From Methylobacterium sp. Leaf125 (GTDB lineage: Bacteria; Pseudomonadota; Alphaproteobacteria; Rhizobiales; Beijerinckiaceae): a DNA stretch of 64,000 nt. Shown in pieces: positions 35,768 through 45,505 of the stretch. Position 1 is the first letter of the stretch. Every line of letters begins with the position of its first letter. Both the position numbers and the translations under genes were made by a program. The notes below the pieces were generated by a model. It ran no database searches and had not been told where the DNA came from. It worked only from the letters and a program-made list of their open reading frames with translations. The stretch lies in NCBI RefSeq assembly GCF_001423085.1, contig NZ_LMNU01000012.1, positions 514,185 through 578,184 on the forward strand. Reading direction: 5' to 3'.

Positions 35768-37182
35768 GAGGCGGCGCGTCCGAACCGGCGGGTCGCGAAA
35801 TCGGCGATGCCCAGGATATTGAACGCCCAGGCGGTCCCGGCGGAGACGGCGGCGAGGCAGGTGAGCCGCAGGCCGAGGGCGAGGCCCGGATCCAGGGGAA
35901 GTCGGTCGAGCCCGGCGATCGCGACAGCGCAGGCGAGGGCGAGGCCGCCGATCACCGCGAGGTCGCGCAGGGGCACCGGCATGCGGAAGCGCTCGCGGGA
36001 ACCGAGGATGAAGACGAGGCAGGCCAGGGCCTGGCCGGTCGCCATGGCGATGGCCGCCCCCTCGACGCCGTAGCGCGGGATGAGCAGGGCCGAGAGCCCG
36101 CCAATCGCCACGAGCAGCGTCAGCGATGCGACCGCATCGAGCTGGCTCTTCTGGGTGAAGTAGATGACCTGCCCGAAATAATACGACCGGAACATCTGCA
36201 GGATGCTGGCCGCCACCAGAAGCGGCGCTACCCGCAGGGCCGTCTCGCGGTAATCCGGCCCGAGCAGCAGGGTCACGAGCAGGCCGTCGAAGGCGAGGAA
36301 GAACACCGCGCCGAAGGCCGCGATCAAGGTGAGGAGGCGGATGGCGTCCTCCAGCACCGGTCGGGCGGCGGCGATGCCGCCGTCGCGGGCGTCGCGCTTG
36401 GCGATCGAGATCAGCGCCAGGGCGACGCTGTCGCCGAACACGACGAAGCTCTGGCGCAGGAAATCGGCGAAGGCGCCGTAGGCCCCGAGTTCCGAGACGC
36501 CGATGCTGGCGCCGATGACGAGCCGGTCGGCGGTCTGCGCCAGGGCGGCGGCTCCGAAGGAAAGCACCAGGGGCCAGCCATAGGCGAGGAGGCGCCGCGC
36601 CTCCGTCCAGCTGCCGCCGCCCCGCAGAAGGCTGCGGATGACGTAGAGCGTGGGCAGGGCCGCGATGATGTTGGCGCCCGCGGTGGCGAGGAGCAGGGGG
36701 ATCGCGCCGCCGCCGAGGAGGAGGGCGCTGCTGCCGAGGGCCAGGACCAGCACGGCGCGCAGCACCACCGACAGGGCGACCGCGCCGACCTCCAGCCGCG
36801 TCCGCGCGATCTCGGCGGCGCCCTCGAAGGCCATCATGCCGAAGACGGCGGCGAAGATCGCGAGGGCGGCATGCGGCTCGAACAGCCCGAGCCCGGCCGC
36901 GCACGCCGCGATCAGGGCGGCGAGCCCCACCATCGCGCCGAGGAGCCGCACTACGGTGCCGACCTGCAGGATCGCGCGATCCTCGGCATAGAGCGCGAAG
37001 AACGAGAATTTCGGCCATTGGCAGGTGGCGCTATAGAGCACTAGCGCCCAGGACAGGATGAGCAGGTAGAGCCCGAACACGTCCGTGGATGCGAGCCGGG
37101 TGAACACCGCGAGGGCGCCCATGTTCAGGGCCGCGGCGACACCCCGCGAGCCGACATAGGTGAGGGTGTGACGCGCGATCAT
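35764..37182 (-). CDS. Wzx-like polysaccharide flippase
   Basis: A 472-residue inner-membrane protein with about 12-14 hydrophobic helices and few charged residues outside short loops. It belongs to the MOP/polysaccharide transport superfamily: N-terminal TYVGSRGVAAALNMGALAVF, LALISIAKRDARDG in the middle loop, YYFGQVIYFTQKSQ further on. I use the ATG at 37182 (MIARHTLTY), preceded by an aggggc site; a GTG at 37230 would add an Arg-rich tail. It would move lipid-linked oligosaccharides across the membrane. The GNAT gene overlaps its end. No polymerase or glycosyltransferase sits directly beside it. Confidence 0.85.
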   Translation of the reverse strand: MIARHTLTYVGSRGVAAALNMGALAVFTRLASTDVFGLYLLILSWALVLYSATCQWPKFSFFALYAEDRAILQVGTVVRLLGAMVGLAALIAACAAGLGLFEPHAALAIFAAVFGMMAFEGAAEIARTRLEVGAVALSVVLRAVLVLALGSSALLLGGGAIPLLLATAGANIIAALPTLYVIRSLLRGGGSWTEARRLLAYGWPLVLSFGAAALAQTADRLVIGASIGVSELGAYGAFADFLRQSFVVFGDSVALALISIAKRDARDGGIAAARPVLEDAIRLLTLIAAFGAVFFLAFDGLLVTLLLGPDYRETALRVAPLLVAASILQMFRSYYFGQVIYFTQKSQLDAVASLTLLVAIGGLSALLIPRYGVEGAAIAMATGQALACLVFILGSRERFRMPVPLRDLAVIGGLALACAVAIAGLDRLPLDPGLALGLRLTCLAAVSAGTAWAFNILGIADFATRRFGRAAS

Positions 37183-37324
37183 CCGGCCCCTGAAGCGCCG
37201 GGCGGTCCGGCGCGTGGGATGAGGTAACACGCCAGTGTTGCCGCCGCGTCAATCCGTTCTCTGGCCATTCCGCCCTTTGGCCGGCGGTGGACGCGGACCG
37301 GTTCCATCGTCGGCGGCGTGGCCA

Positions 37325-37353
37325 TTGACTTCGCAACCGCGAAGGATCATATC
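37325..37353 (+). promoter_or_regulatory. Candidate promoter and long leader of rhlE
   Basis: TTGACT (37325-37330), 17 bases, CATATC (37348-37353). It would give a leader of more than 200 bases before the helicase start. The whole 37183-37582 gap has no gene that I trust. Long leaders are common on cold-induced helicase messages; whether this one is structured cannot be said. Confidence 0.4.
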
Positions 37354-37582
37354 GCAGGTGCAGCGTCAGCGGCCTTCATGGTTCCGCTTGAGAGGGCTGC
37401 GTGACGGATTGCCGGATCGCTTCTGCGGGCCCCGCGCGACCTGAGCCCCTCTCTTCAACGTGCATGCACCCGGACTGCCCCAGCACGCGGGCGGCTCCAG
37501 CTCAACGGACCGACCACCTCTTTCGACGATTCCCCTCCCTACGAGGGCGTCCGGCACGGTCCCGCTGCCTGAAAGTTACTCC

Positions 37583-39070
37583 TTGACCCAATTTACCGAT
37601 TTCGGCCTCGCCCAGCCCGTGCTGCGCGCCCTGGAAGAGGCGGGCTATAAGAGCCCGACCCCGATCCAGGCCCAGGCCATCGCCCCCGCCATGCAGGGCC
37701 GCGACCTCTGTGGCATCGCCCAGACGGGCACCGGAAAGACCGCGGCCTTCGCGCTCCCGATCCTGCACCGCCTCGCCGAGACGCCGCGCCGGCCGATCCG
37801 CCGCGGCTGCCGCGTGCTCGTGCTGTCGCCGACCCGCGAGCTCGCCAACCAGATCGCCGAGAACTTCTCCGATTACGGAAAATACCTCTCGTTCACCAAC
37901 ACCGTGGTGTTCGGCGGCGTCACCATCTCCCGCCAGGAGAAGGCGCTGGCCAACGGCGTCGACATCCTGGTGGCGACCCCCGGCCGCCTGATGGATCTGA
38001 TCGAGCGTCGCGCCCTGACCCTCGAGGCCGTCGAGATCCTCGTCCTCGACGAGGCCGACCAGATGCTCGACCTCGGCTTCATCCATGCCCTCAAGCGCAT
38101 CGTGAAGATGCTGCCGCGCGAGCGCCAGAGCCTGTTTTTCTCGGCCACCATGCCGAAGAACATCGCCAGCCTCGCCGACCAGTACCTGCGCGATCCCGTC
38201 CAGGTCGCCGTGACCCCGGTGGCCACCACGGCCGAGCGGGTGACCCAGGAGGTCATCTTCGCCCATACCGGCGCGAAGCAGGCCCTCCTGAACCACATCC
38301 TGCGCGATCCGGCGATCGAGCGCGTCCTCGTCTTCACCCGGACCAAGCACGGCGCCGACCGCGTCGTCCGCGGCCTGGAAAAAGTCGGGATCAACGCATC
38401 GGCGATCCACGGCAACAAGTCCCAGCCGCAGCGCGAGCGGGCGCTGGCCGCCTTCAAGGACGGTTCGTGCCGGGTGCTCGTCGCCACCGACATCGCCGCC
38501 CGCGGCATCGACGTCGAGGCGGTGAGCCACGTCATCAACTACGACCTGCCGAACGTGCCGGAGAGCTACGTCCACCGCATCGGCCGCACCGCGCGCGCCG
38601 GGGCGAACGGGCTCGCGATCTCGTTCTGCAACGACGAGGAGAAGGCCTACCTGCGGGACATCGAGCGCACCACGCGCCAGAAGATCCCCGTGGCGGGCTT
38701 CCCCGAGGGCTTCAGCCCGCCGTCGCGACAGGAAGCGGCCGACACTGCCCAGGCCGAGGAACGCCGTCCGGCGCCGAACGGCCAGCGTCCCGGTCAGCGC
38801 CAGGGCCAGCGCCCGAGCAGCCGCCCGGGTGGCCGTCCCGGCCAGGGGCGTGGCTTCGAGGGTCGCGGCGGTGAGAACCGTGGCGGGTCCGGACGCCCGA
38901 GCCGTTCCGACGGCGCCGCCCGTCCGCAGGACGGCCGTGGCGATCGTCGACCGGCTGCCCAGGGCGAAGCCCGGACCGAGCCGCGCGGCGAGCGCCCCCG
39001 GGCTCCCCGCCCGCAGGGCAGCGGCGAGGGTCGCGCCATCGGCTGGCTGGATCGCGGCCCGCGCTCCTGA
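37583..39070 (+). CDS. rhlE: DEAD-box RNA helicase, RhlE type
   Basis: A 495-residue ATP-dependent RNA helicase. From the TTG at 37583 the N-terminus is the typical [20 protein letters not shown] with the Q motif ([10 protein letters not shown]). Motifs follow in order: AQTGTGKT at 46-53, [19 protein letters not shown] at 156-159, SAT at 187-189, then the second domain with [10 protein letters not shown] and [10 protein letters not shown]. The last 110 residues are Arg/Gly/Pro-rich with RGG-like repeats and should bind RNA. I prefer TTG over an upstream GTG at 37460 because homology starts there, although the ribosome site is weak. It acts in ribosome assembly or RNA turnover. Confidence 0.9.
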   Translation: MTQFTDFGLAQPVLRALEEAGYKSPTPIQAQAIAPAMQGRDLCGIAQTGTGKTAAFALPILHRLAETPRRPIRRGCRVLVLSPTRELANQIAENFSDYGKYLSFTNTVVFGGVTISRQEKALANGVDILVATPGRLMDLIERRALTLEAVEILVLDEADQMLDLGFIHALKRIVKMLPRERQSLFFSATMPKNIASLADQYLRDPVQVAVTPVATTAERVTQEVIFAHTGAKQALLNHILRDPAIERVLVFTRTKHGADRVVRGLEKVGINASAIHGNKSQPQRERALAAFKDGSCRVLVATDIAARGIDVEAVSHVINYDLPNVPESYVHRIGRTARAGANGLAISFCNDEEKAYLRDIERTTRQKIPVAGFPEGFSPPSRQEAADTAQAEERRPAPNGQRPGQRQGQRPSSRPGGRPGQGRGFEGRGGENRGGSGRPSRSDGAARPQDGRGDRRPAAQGEARTEPRGERPRAPRPQGSGEGRAIGWLDRGPRS

Positions 39071-39214
39071 TCCCTCCGCCTGACGTTTGAGAGCGCCGTC
39101 CCGGCTTCCGGGGCGGCGTCTTCGCGTCCGGTCCCCAGGGCATTGCCTAGGCGCGGCGCGGGGCCACATCACAGGAGCCGGGCGGCAGGCCCGGTGACTT
39201 CGGAGGCTTCGGCG

Positions 39215-39400
39215 ATGCGGTTTGAACTCTACCGGGATTCCGCTGGCGGTTGGCGCTGGCGCCTGCGGTCGCAGAACGGAAACGTCGTCGCAGATTCGGC
39301 CGAGGCCTATGTGCGTCGTGAGGATTGCGAGCACGGTATCGCCCTGGTGAAGGGCAGTGCTGCTGCCCCAACTGTCGACATGACCCTGAAGATCGCCTGA
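39215..39400 (+). CDS. YegP/DUF1508 family protein
   Basis: A 61-residue protein consisting of one DUF1508 (YegP) repeat: FELYRDSAGGWRWRLRSQNG, then EAYVRREDCEHGIALVK. Members are small beta-alpha proteins of unknown function, often in one or two copies. ggagg lies 9 bases before the ATG at 39215, which fixes the start. Followed by the exported repeat protein 150 bases later. Confidence 0.85.
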   Translation: MRFELYRDSAGGWRWRLRSQNGNVVADSAEAYVRREDCEHGIALVKGSAAAPTVDMTLKIA

Positions 39401-39550
39401 CGAACGCCACGCAGGGCTTCGTTGACCATCACGGCAACGCTTGGAGGGCAGAGGGAAACGCTTTCGCCCCTCGTGCGTTTGCTGCATCCGGGCCTCGTGA
39501 CGAGGGATGCCGGGGAGTCGAGACTCGACAGAATTCAGGGAGTTGAGAAC

Positions 39551-39847
39551 GTGCTGAGGAAACTCGTGCTGGCCGCGCTGCTGGCCCTAGGCTTTGCCGC
39601 CACCGCGCCACAGGGCGCTTCGGCCGCCCCCGTCGGTCCTGCCCTTGCCCTGCAGAGCGAGGCTGCCCCGGCCGCGGTGCAGACGGTCCAGTATTATGGC
39701 TATGGTCGCCGCTTCTATGGCCCGCGTCGCTTCTATGGCCCGCGTCCGTTCTACGGCCGGCGTTACTACGGCCCGCGCCGCTTCTATGGCCCGCGTCGTT
39801 TCTACGGTCCGCGTCGCTTCTACGGCCCGCGCCGGTTCTACTACTAA
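39551..39847 (+). CDS. Exported protein with RRFYGP repeats
   Basis: A 98-residue protein. The GTG at 39551 (gggag upstream) opens a signal peptide (MLRKLVLAALLALGFAATAP, cut near ASA). The C-terminal half is a string of the hexapeptide RRFYGP and variants (PFYGRRYYGP), ending FYY, about eight copies. The mature protein is thus very basic and aromatic. Such proteins are seen in Methylobacterium and related genera without known function; binding to envelope polymers or nucleic acid is possible. A hairpin at 39886-39921 follows. Confidence 0.8.
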   Translation: MLRKLVLAALLALGFAATAPQGASAAPVGPALALQSEAAPAAVQTVQYYGYGRRFYGPRRFYGPRPFYGRRYYGPRRFYGPRRFYGPRRFYGPRRFYY

Positions 39848-39885
39848 GAATTCGGTCGCGTCCGGTGACGGACGCGCCGCATAGG

Positions 39886-39930
39886 ACGGCCCGGCTCCCG
39901 TTTCGGCGGGGGACGGGCCGTTCGCATTTT
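39886..39930 (+). terminator. Terminator after the RRFYGP protein gene
   Basis: ACGGCCCG (39886-39893) pairs with CGGGCCGT (39914-39921), with further pairing of CCCG/CGGG inside, and TCGCATTTT follows. A plausible rho-independent terminator with a slightly delayed T run. Confidence 0.6.
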
Positions 39931-40036
39931 CAGCAGTAAAATTCACCTCGATGGCTGTGAACGACCGTCGACAGGCGATAAGTTGCCGCAACAGATGACG
40001 GCCGGCGTCGGATCGGCGCGCATTGGAGGTTACGCC

Positions 40037-40165
40037 ATGAACGTCCTTGCAGCCCGCCGCGCCGAGGCGCGCGCGCTCTGGGAGTCGATCCCTCTCGAGG
40101 TCTTTCTGTCTGCCGGCGCGATCATCCTGGCCGGTGCCCTGAAATATGCCGAGGTGATGCCCTGA
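40037..40165 (+). CDS. Small membrane protein, hypothetical
   Basis: A 42-residue protein with a basic/acidic N-terminus (NVLAARRAEARALWES) and one helix (VFLSAGAIILAGAL). ggaggt lies 7 bases before the ATG at 40037, one of the better ribosome sites in the window, which supports translation. Nothing further can be said about its role. Confidence 0.6.
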   Translation: MNVLAARRAEARALWESIPLEVFLSAGAIILAGALKYAEVMP

Positions 40166-40232
40166 AGGCGGTCGCGATGCCTCGGCAACGGGCCCGGCAT
40201 CGGCCTACAGTGCCGGCGGTCGAGGGTGGGAG

Positions 40233-40640
40233 ATGAGCGGGATCATGGCGGAGACGGACGAGGCGCGGCGCCCGAGTGGTGACCTGACGGTGCGCACCAT
40301 CGCGATGCCGGCCGACACGAACGCCAACGGCGACATCTTCGGCGGCTGGGTCATGTCGCAGATGGATCAGGCCGGCGGCATCGCCGCCGTCGAGCGATCG
40401 CAGGGCCGGGCGGTCACGGTCGCGGTGAATGCGATGACCTTCATCCGCCCCGTACGGGTCGGCGACGTCCTCTGCGTCTACACCCGGATCGACCGGGTGG
40501 GGCGAAGCTCCATGAAGATCGAGGTCGAGGCCTGGGCGCGACGCTTCCGCACCCAGTTCCGCGAGCAGGTGACGGAGGCGACCTTCACCTTCGTGGCCAT
40601 CGACGACGAGGGTCGGCCCCGCACCATCGAGCCGGACTGA
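40233..40640 (+). CDS. Acyl-CoA thioesterase, YciA-like hot-dog fold
   Basis: A 135-residue single hot-dog protein that would hydrolyse acyl-CoA esters in the cytoplasm. The signature ADTNANGDIFGGWVMSQMD contains the catalytic Asn/Asp region of YciA and ACOT7-like enzymes; AVNAMTFIRPVRVGDVLCVY completes the fold. The start ATG at 40233 may be replaced by ATG at 40245 (MAETDEARR). No partner gene is adjacent. Confidence 0.9.
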   Translation: MSGIMAETDEARRPSGDLTVRTIAMPADTNANGDIFGGWVMSQMDQAGGIAAVERSQGRAVTVAVNAMTFIRPVRVGDVLCVYTRIDRVGRSSMKIEVEAWARRFRTQFREQVTEATFTFVAIDDEGRPRTIEPD

Positions 40641-40668
40641 TCGCTCGGATCCGATCGGTGCTGGTCCC

Positions 40669-41817
40669 TCAGGCGTTGGGGGCCGCCACCTTCTGGCGCA
40701 GGCCGGTGATGACGGCCTTCAGGACGGCCGTATCGGCATCGGGGCTGCCCATGCAGCGGACCGATTCGATCCGTTCGTGCACGAAGGACAGCTTGGCGAT
40801 CACCGCTGGGGTCAGCTTGAACGGGAACAGGGCCGGCTGGCCCATGCTGCGGCTCAGCGAATTCACCGCATAGGTCAGGGGCAGCCACGCCTCCACGATC
40901 CGGCTGAAATCCGTCGTCCGGTAGGGATCGAAGTCGATCACCACCGGCTCGGACGAGCCGTGGCGCAGGCGCGGGCGCACGTGCATCTCGAAGGTGCTGG
41001 CGGTCTCCAGCGTGTCGACGATGTGGAGATACTGTGCCCACGTCTCGGCGAAATCCTCCCAGGGATGCGCGGTGGCGTAGGCGCTGACGTAGCTCTCCTC
41101 CCAATCGGGGGGAGCCCCGTGCGCGTAGTGGCGCTGCAGGGCGCCGGAATAATTCAGCCGCTCGTCCCCGAATAGGGATCGGAATGTCCACAGGCTCTGG
41201 TCGAAGCGCACCAGGACGTTCCAGAAGTAATGTCCGATCTCATGACGGAAGTGCCCGAGCAGCGTGCGGTAATACTCGCCGAACAGCATCCGCCGGCGTT
41301 CGCGCTCGACGTCGTCGGCCTCAGCGATGTTGAGGGTGATGAGGCCGCTGCGATGGCCCGTGAGGACCGGCGGCCCGATCTGATAGCTCTCGGAGGGGTC
41401 GACCAGGAAATCGAAGGCCAGACCCGTGGTGGGGTTCTCGTCCCGGGTCATCAGCGGAAGGTCGAGGCGCAGGAGCGAGTAGAACAGCCGGTGCTTGGCG
41501 GCCTCGATCTGGCGCCAGCGGGTCAGGTTCCAGGCGATGGAGAGGTCCGGCACCACGTGGTTGTGCCGGCAGGTGATGCAGTAGCGGTTCGGGGAATCCT
41601 CAGGAATCAGCCAATTGCAGGCGTCGTGATCGGCGTTGGCGCAGAAGCGGTACTTGCGGCCCGGATTGGCGTAAGCGTGCCAGAGGCCGCCGACCGGTTC
41701 CACCGCCGACATTTCGTGGAGGTCGCAGACATAGCCCAGCCGGCGCTCGCAGCTCTCGCAATGGGTGCTCTCGAAGCTGATCGGCTGGTCGCAAGCCTGG
41801 CACTGGAAGATTTTCAT
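40669..41817 (-). CDS. Putative zinc-binding metallopeptidase with N-terminal zinc ribbon
   Basis: A 382-residue protein. The N-terminus is a zinc ribbon with Cys6, Cys9, Cys20 and Cys23, followed by further Cys pairs (Cys59/Cys67, Cys80/Cys83). The catalytic part has HEIGH at residues 192-196, the HExxH zinc site, and FAETWAQYLH about 60 residues later, which may supply the third ligand. The family is known from genomes as a putative metallopeptidase found beside the DUF2126 transglutaminase genes. Here it is divergent from that operon across a 403-base gap. The ATG at 41817 gives MKIFQCQACDQPI, the natural start. Confidence 0.82.
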   Translation of the reverse strand: MKIFQCQACDQPISFESTHCESCERRLGYVCDLHEMSAVEPVGGLWHAYANPGRKYRFCANADHDACNWLIPEDSPNRYCITCRHNHVVPDLSIAWNLTRWRQIEAAKHRLFYSLLRLDLPLMTRDENPTTGLAFDFLVDPSESYQIGPPVLTGHRSGLITLNIAEADDVERERRRMLFGEYYRTLLGHFRHEIGHYFWNVLVRFDQSLWTFRSLFGDERLNYSGALQRHYAHGAPPDWEESYVSAYATAHPWEDFAETWAQYLHIVDTLETASTFEMHVRPRLRHGSSEPVVIDFDPYRTTDFSRIVEAWLPLTYAVNSLSRSMGQPALFPFKLTPAVIAKLSFVHERIESVRCMGSPDADTAVLKAVITGLRQKVAAPNA

Positions 41818-42220
41818 GGGGCCGTCGGGAGACGCCTTTCCTGTCCGCCCACGGAGCGTCACATACCGCCCGTGAAGGAACCTTCTTAGCCTATCCGCAC
41901 GCAATAGGGTGGCAAAGCGTGGGGGAAGACCGAAGTTCCGGCTCCCAGGCCCGGCCGGGATCGCGGAACCGCCGGAGCACGAAACTTGCAGGCCACCACG
42001 AGACATCCCCGTCCTGGCCGTCCGCCGGCGCGCGGACGGGGCCGTCGCCGGGTGACCTTCCGGGTCCCCGCGCGCAAGGGCATCGCTTGCGGGTCTCCGT
42101 TGGCGTATGTCTCTGGTGAAGCTTTCTCCGGAGCACCGCAGGGTGGTGCCCCGTCCCTCCGCCGCCGGCGCGTGCCGATTTGCCCGCCCGGCGCCCTGTC
42201 CAGTCACAGCGGGAGCCCCC
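41818..42220. other. Divergent intergenic region of the transglutaminase locus
   Basis: 403 bases between the metallopeptidase and the DUF2126 gene. It should hold both promoters. No gene and no clear operator are evident; only the gggag ribosome site of the right-hand gene near 42210 stands out. Confidence 0.4.
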
Positions 42221-45200
42221 GTGTCGATCAAAGCCGCCCTGCACCACGTCACCCACTACACCTACGATCGGCCGATCACGCTGGGGCCTCAGGTCATCCG
42301 CCTGCGCCCGGCACCGCATACGCGGACCGCCGTCCCGGCCTATTCGCTGAAGGTTCTGCCCGAGAACCACTTCATCAACTGGCAGCAGGATCCGAACGGC
42401 AACTGGCTCGCCCGGCTGGTCTTTCCGGAGAAGACCACCGAGCTGAAGATCGAGGTCGACCTCACCGCCGACATGTCGGTGATCAATCCGTTCGACTTCT
42501 TCGTCGAGGATTATGCCCAGACCCGCGGCTTCACCTACGCGGACGACCTCACGGCCGAGCTCAAGCCCTACCTCGTCCTCGACGACGCCATGGCGCCGGA
42601 GGTGGACGCCTTCCTGGAGCACCTGCCGGCCGAGCAGAACACGGTTCTGTTCCTCGTCGCCCTGAACGCCCAGGTGGCGCAGGCGATCACCTACGGCGTC
42701 CGCATGGAGCCCGGCGTCCAGACCGCCGCCGAGACCCTGACCCTGAAGAGCGGCTCCTGCCGCGACTCGGCCTGGCTGATGGTGCAGATCCTGCGCCGCC
42801 TCGGCATGGCGGCCCGCTTCGTCTCCGGCTACCTGATCCAGCTCATCCCCGACACCACCGCGGTTGACGGGCCGGCCGGCACCACCACGGATTTCACCGA
42901 CCTCCACGCCTGGGCCGAGGTCTATCTGCCCGGCGCCGGCTGGATCGGCCTCGACGCCACCTCCGGCCTCCTCTGCGGCGAGGGCCACATCCCGCTGGCA
43001 GCAACCCCGCACTACGGCTCCGCGGCGCCGATCTCCGGCCTGGCCGAGCCGGCGGGCGTCGAGTTCGGCTTCGAGATGACGGTGACCCGCGTGGCCGAGG
43101 CGCCCCGCATCACCAAGCCGTTCTCCGAAGAGGTCTGGTCGGCGATGGACGCCCTCGGCGACCGCATCGACGCCGACCTCGCCGAGCAGGATGTGCGCTT
43201 GACCATGGGCGGAGAGCCGACCTTCGTCTCCATCGACGACTTCGAATCGCCCGAGTGGAATGCCGCTGCCGTCGGCCCGACCAAGCGCGGCCTCGCCGAC
43301 AAGCTGATCCGCCGCCTGCGGGATCGCTTCGCCGCCGGCGGCATGCTGCATTACGGCCAGGGCAAGTGGTATCCCGGCGAGAGCCTGCCGCGCTGGGCCT
43401 TCGCCCTGTACTGGCGCCGGGACGGCGTTCCGGTCTGGAAGGATGCCGGCCTGATCGCCCCCGAGGACGGCCCGCGCGACGCCAACATCCACAGGGCCAA
43501 GGCCCTCATCGACGGCGTCGCCAAGCGCCTGGGCCTCGGGGCCTACGTCTTCCCGGCCTTCGAAGACCCGGTCTATTGGTCCGACAAGCGCGACGAGCTG
43601 CCCCCCAACGTCACGACGGCGGAGCCGCACTATCCGAACCCGGAAACCAATGCCCGCATGGCGCGGGTCTTCGCGCGTGGTCTCGGCGAGGCCGCGGGCT
43701 ACGCCTTGCCGCTGGCGAGCCTGCCCACCGGCAAGGAGAGCGATTCCGACCGGCTCTGGATCTCGGAGCCCTGGGAGTTCCGCCGCGGCCACGCCTTCCT
43801 GACGCCGGGCGACTCGCCCGTGGGCTACCGCCTGCCCCTGTCCTCGCTGCCGTTCGTGCCGCCGGAGCACTACCCCTACTACCAGCCGCAGGACACGCTG
43901 GAGGCCCGCGATCCGCTCCCCGAGGGTCATCCCGGCACCAAGACCGTCAACGGCTCCGGCGTGATGGGCGTCGCCGTGCGCACCGCCTTCGCGGTGGAGC
44001 CGCGCGACGGCATCCTGCACGTCTTCATGCCGCCGCTGCAGCGGGTGGACGAGTACCTGGAGCTCCTGGGTCATCTCGAGGCGACGGCCGCCGAGCTGAA
44101 GCAGCCGCTCCACATCGAAGGCTACGAGCCGCCCTTCGATCCGCGCCTCAACGTCATCAAGGTCACGCCCGATCCCGGCGTGATCGAGGTCAACGTGCAT
44201 CCCGCCGCGGGCTGGCGCGACGCCGTGCGGATCACGACGGACCTCTACGAGGATGCCCGGCAGATCCGCCTCGGCGCGCAGAAGTTCATGACCGACGGTC
44301 GCCACACCGGTACCGGCGGCGGCAACCACGTGGTGCTGGGCGGTGCGACCCCCGACGACTCGCCGTTCCTGCGGCGGCCCGACCTCCTGAAAAGCCTGGT
44401 GCTGTACTGGCAGCGCCACCCGGCGATGTCCTACCTGTTCTCCGGCCTCTATATCGGCCCGACGAGCCAGGCGCCGCGCATGGACGAGGCGCGCCACGAC
44501 GGACTCTACGAGCTCGAGATCGCGATGGCGCAGGTGCCCAGGCCTGAGGAGCCCAACATCCCGCGCTGGCTCGTGGACCGCATCTTCCGCAACATCCTCG
44601 TGGACGTCACGGGCAACACCCATCGCTCCGAGATCTGCATCGACAAGCTCTATTCGCCGGACGGACCGACCGGCCGCCTCGGGCTCCTCGAGTTTCGTTC
44701 GTTCGAGATGCCGCCGGATCCGCGCATGAGCCTGGCGCAGCAACTGCTGCTGCGGGCGATCGTCGCCTGGCTCTGGCGCGAACCGCAGGAGGGCGGCTGT
44801 GTCCGCTGGGGCACGGGCCTGCACGATCGATTCATGCTGCCCCACTTCCTGTGGGCCGACTTCCTCGGCGTGCTGGAAGACCTTCGGGCAGCCGGCTACG
44901 ACTTCGACCCGGCGGCCTTCGTGGCGCAGCGCGAGTTCCGCTTCCCGGTCTTCGGGACGGTGGAGCAGGGCGGCGTGAAGCTGGAGCTCCGCCAGGCCCT
45001 CGAACCCTGGCACGTGCTGGGCGAGGAGGGCGCGATCGGGGGAACGGTGCGGTACGTGGACTCGTCGGTGGAGCGGCTGCAGGTGAAGGTCGAGGGCTAC
45101 GTGCCCGGCCGGCACATCATCGCCTGCAACGGCCGGCGCCTGCCCATGACCGGCACCGGGACCGCCGGCGAGGCGGTGGCGGGCCTGCGCTTCAAGGCCT

Positions 45201-45505
45201 GGCAGCCGGCCTCGTCGATGCACCCGACGATTCCGGCGAACTCGCCGCTCACCCTCGATATCCTCGACGCCTGGAGCGGCCGGTCGCTGGGCGGCTGCCG
45301 CTACCATGTCAGCCACCCGGGCGGACGCAACTACGAGACCTTCCCGGTGAACACCTACGAGGCGGAGGGGCGTCGCCTCGCGCGCTTCCAGGCCCACGGC
45401 CACACGCCGGGCAAGATCGCGATGCCACCCGAGGAAACCAACCGCGAGTTCCCGATGACGCTCGATCTCCGGACTCCCGCACCCCCGGGCTTCACGTCCC
45501 CATGA
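42221..45505 (+). CDS. Transglutaminase-like protein with DUF2126 domain
   Basis: A 1094-residue protein. Residues 1-300 hold a transglutaminase-like cysteine peptidase fold: N-terminal [20 protein letters not shown], then catalytic Cys180 (GSCRDSAW), His229 ([10 protein letters not shown]) and Asp245. The remaining 790 residues are DUF2126, with [16 protein letters not shown] near residue 327 and [10 protein letters not shown] further on, which resembles a glutamine synthetase or amidoligase-like fold. I start at the GTG at 42221, where homology begins. Its stop overlaps the start of the ATP-grasp gene. In comparative genomics these genes are predicted to make or remove peptide tags; no substrate is known. 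Confidence 0.88.
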   Translation: MSIKAALHHVTHYTYDRPITLGPQVIRLRPAPHTRTAVPAYSLKVLPENHFINWQQDPNGNWLARLVFPEKTTELKIEVDLTADMSVINPFDFFVEDYAQTRGFTYADDLTAELKPYLVLDDAMAPEVDAFLEHLPAEQNTVLFLVALNAQVAQAITYGVRMEPGVQTAAETLTLKSGSCRDSAWLMVQILRRLGMAARFVSGYLIQLIPDTTAVDGPAGTTTDFTDLHAWAEVYLPGAGWIGLDATSGLLCGEGHIPLAATPHYGSAAPISGLAEPAGVEFGFEMTVTRVAEAPRITKPFSEEVWSAMDALGDRIDADLAEQDVRLTMGGEPTFVSIDDFESPEWNAAAVGPTKRGLADKLIRRLRDRFAAGGMLHYGQGKWYPGESLPRWAFALYWRRDGVPVWKDAGLIAPEDGPRDANIHRAKALIDGVAKRLGLGAYVFPAFEDPVYWSDKRDELPPNVTTAEPHYPNPETNARMARVFARGLGEAAGYALPLASLPTGKESDSDRLWISEPWEFRRGHAFLTPGDSPVGYRLPLSSLPFVPPEHYPYYQPQDTLEARDPLPEGHPGTKTVNGSGVMGVAVRTAFAVEPRDGILHVFMPPLQRVDEYLELLGHLEATAAELKQPLHIEGYEPPFDPRLNVIKVTPDPGVIEVNVHPAAGWRDAVRITTDLYEDARQIRLGAQKFMTDGRHTGTGGGNHVVLGGATPDDSPFLRRPDLLKSLVLYWQRHPAMSYLFSGLYIGPTSQAPRMDEARHDGLYELEIAMAQVPRPEEPNIPRWLVDRIFRNILVDVTGNTHRSEICIDKLYSPDGPTGRLGLLEFRSFEMPPDPRMSLAQQLLLRAIVAWLWREPQEGGCVRWGTGLHDRFMLPHFLWADFLGVLEDLRAAGYDFDPAAFVAQREFRFPVFGTVEQGGVKLELRQALEPWHVLGEEGAIGGTVRYVDSSVERLQVKVEGYVPGRHIIACNGRRLPMTGTGTAGEAVAGLRFKAWQPASSMHPTIPANSPLTLDILDAWSGRSLGGCRYHVSHPGGRNYETFPVNTYEAEGRRLARFQAHGHTPGKIAMPPEETNREFPMTLDLRTPAPPGFTSP

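Noticed and set aside
37502..39487. A 661-codon minus-strand frame over rhlE
   Set aside because: Antisense to a complete DEAD-box helicase with all motifs.
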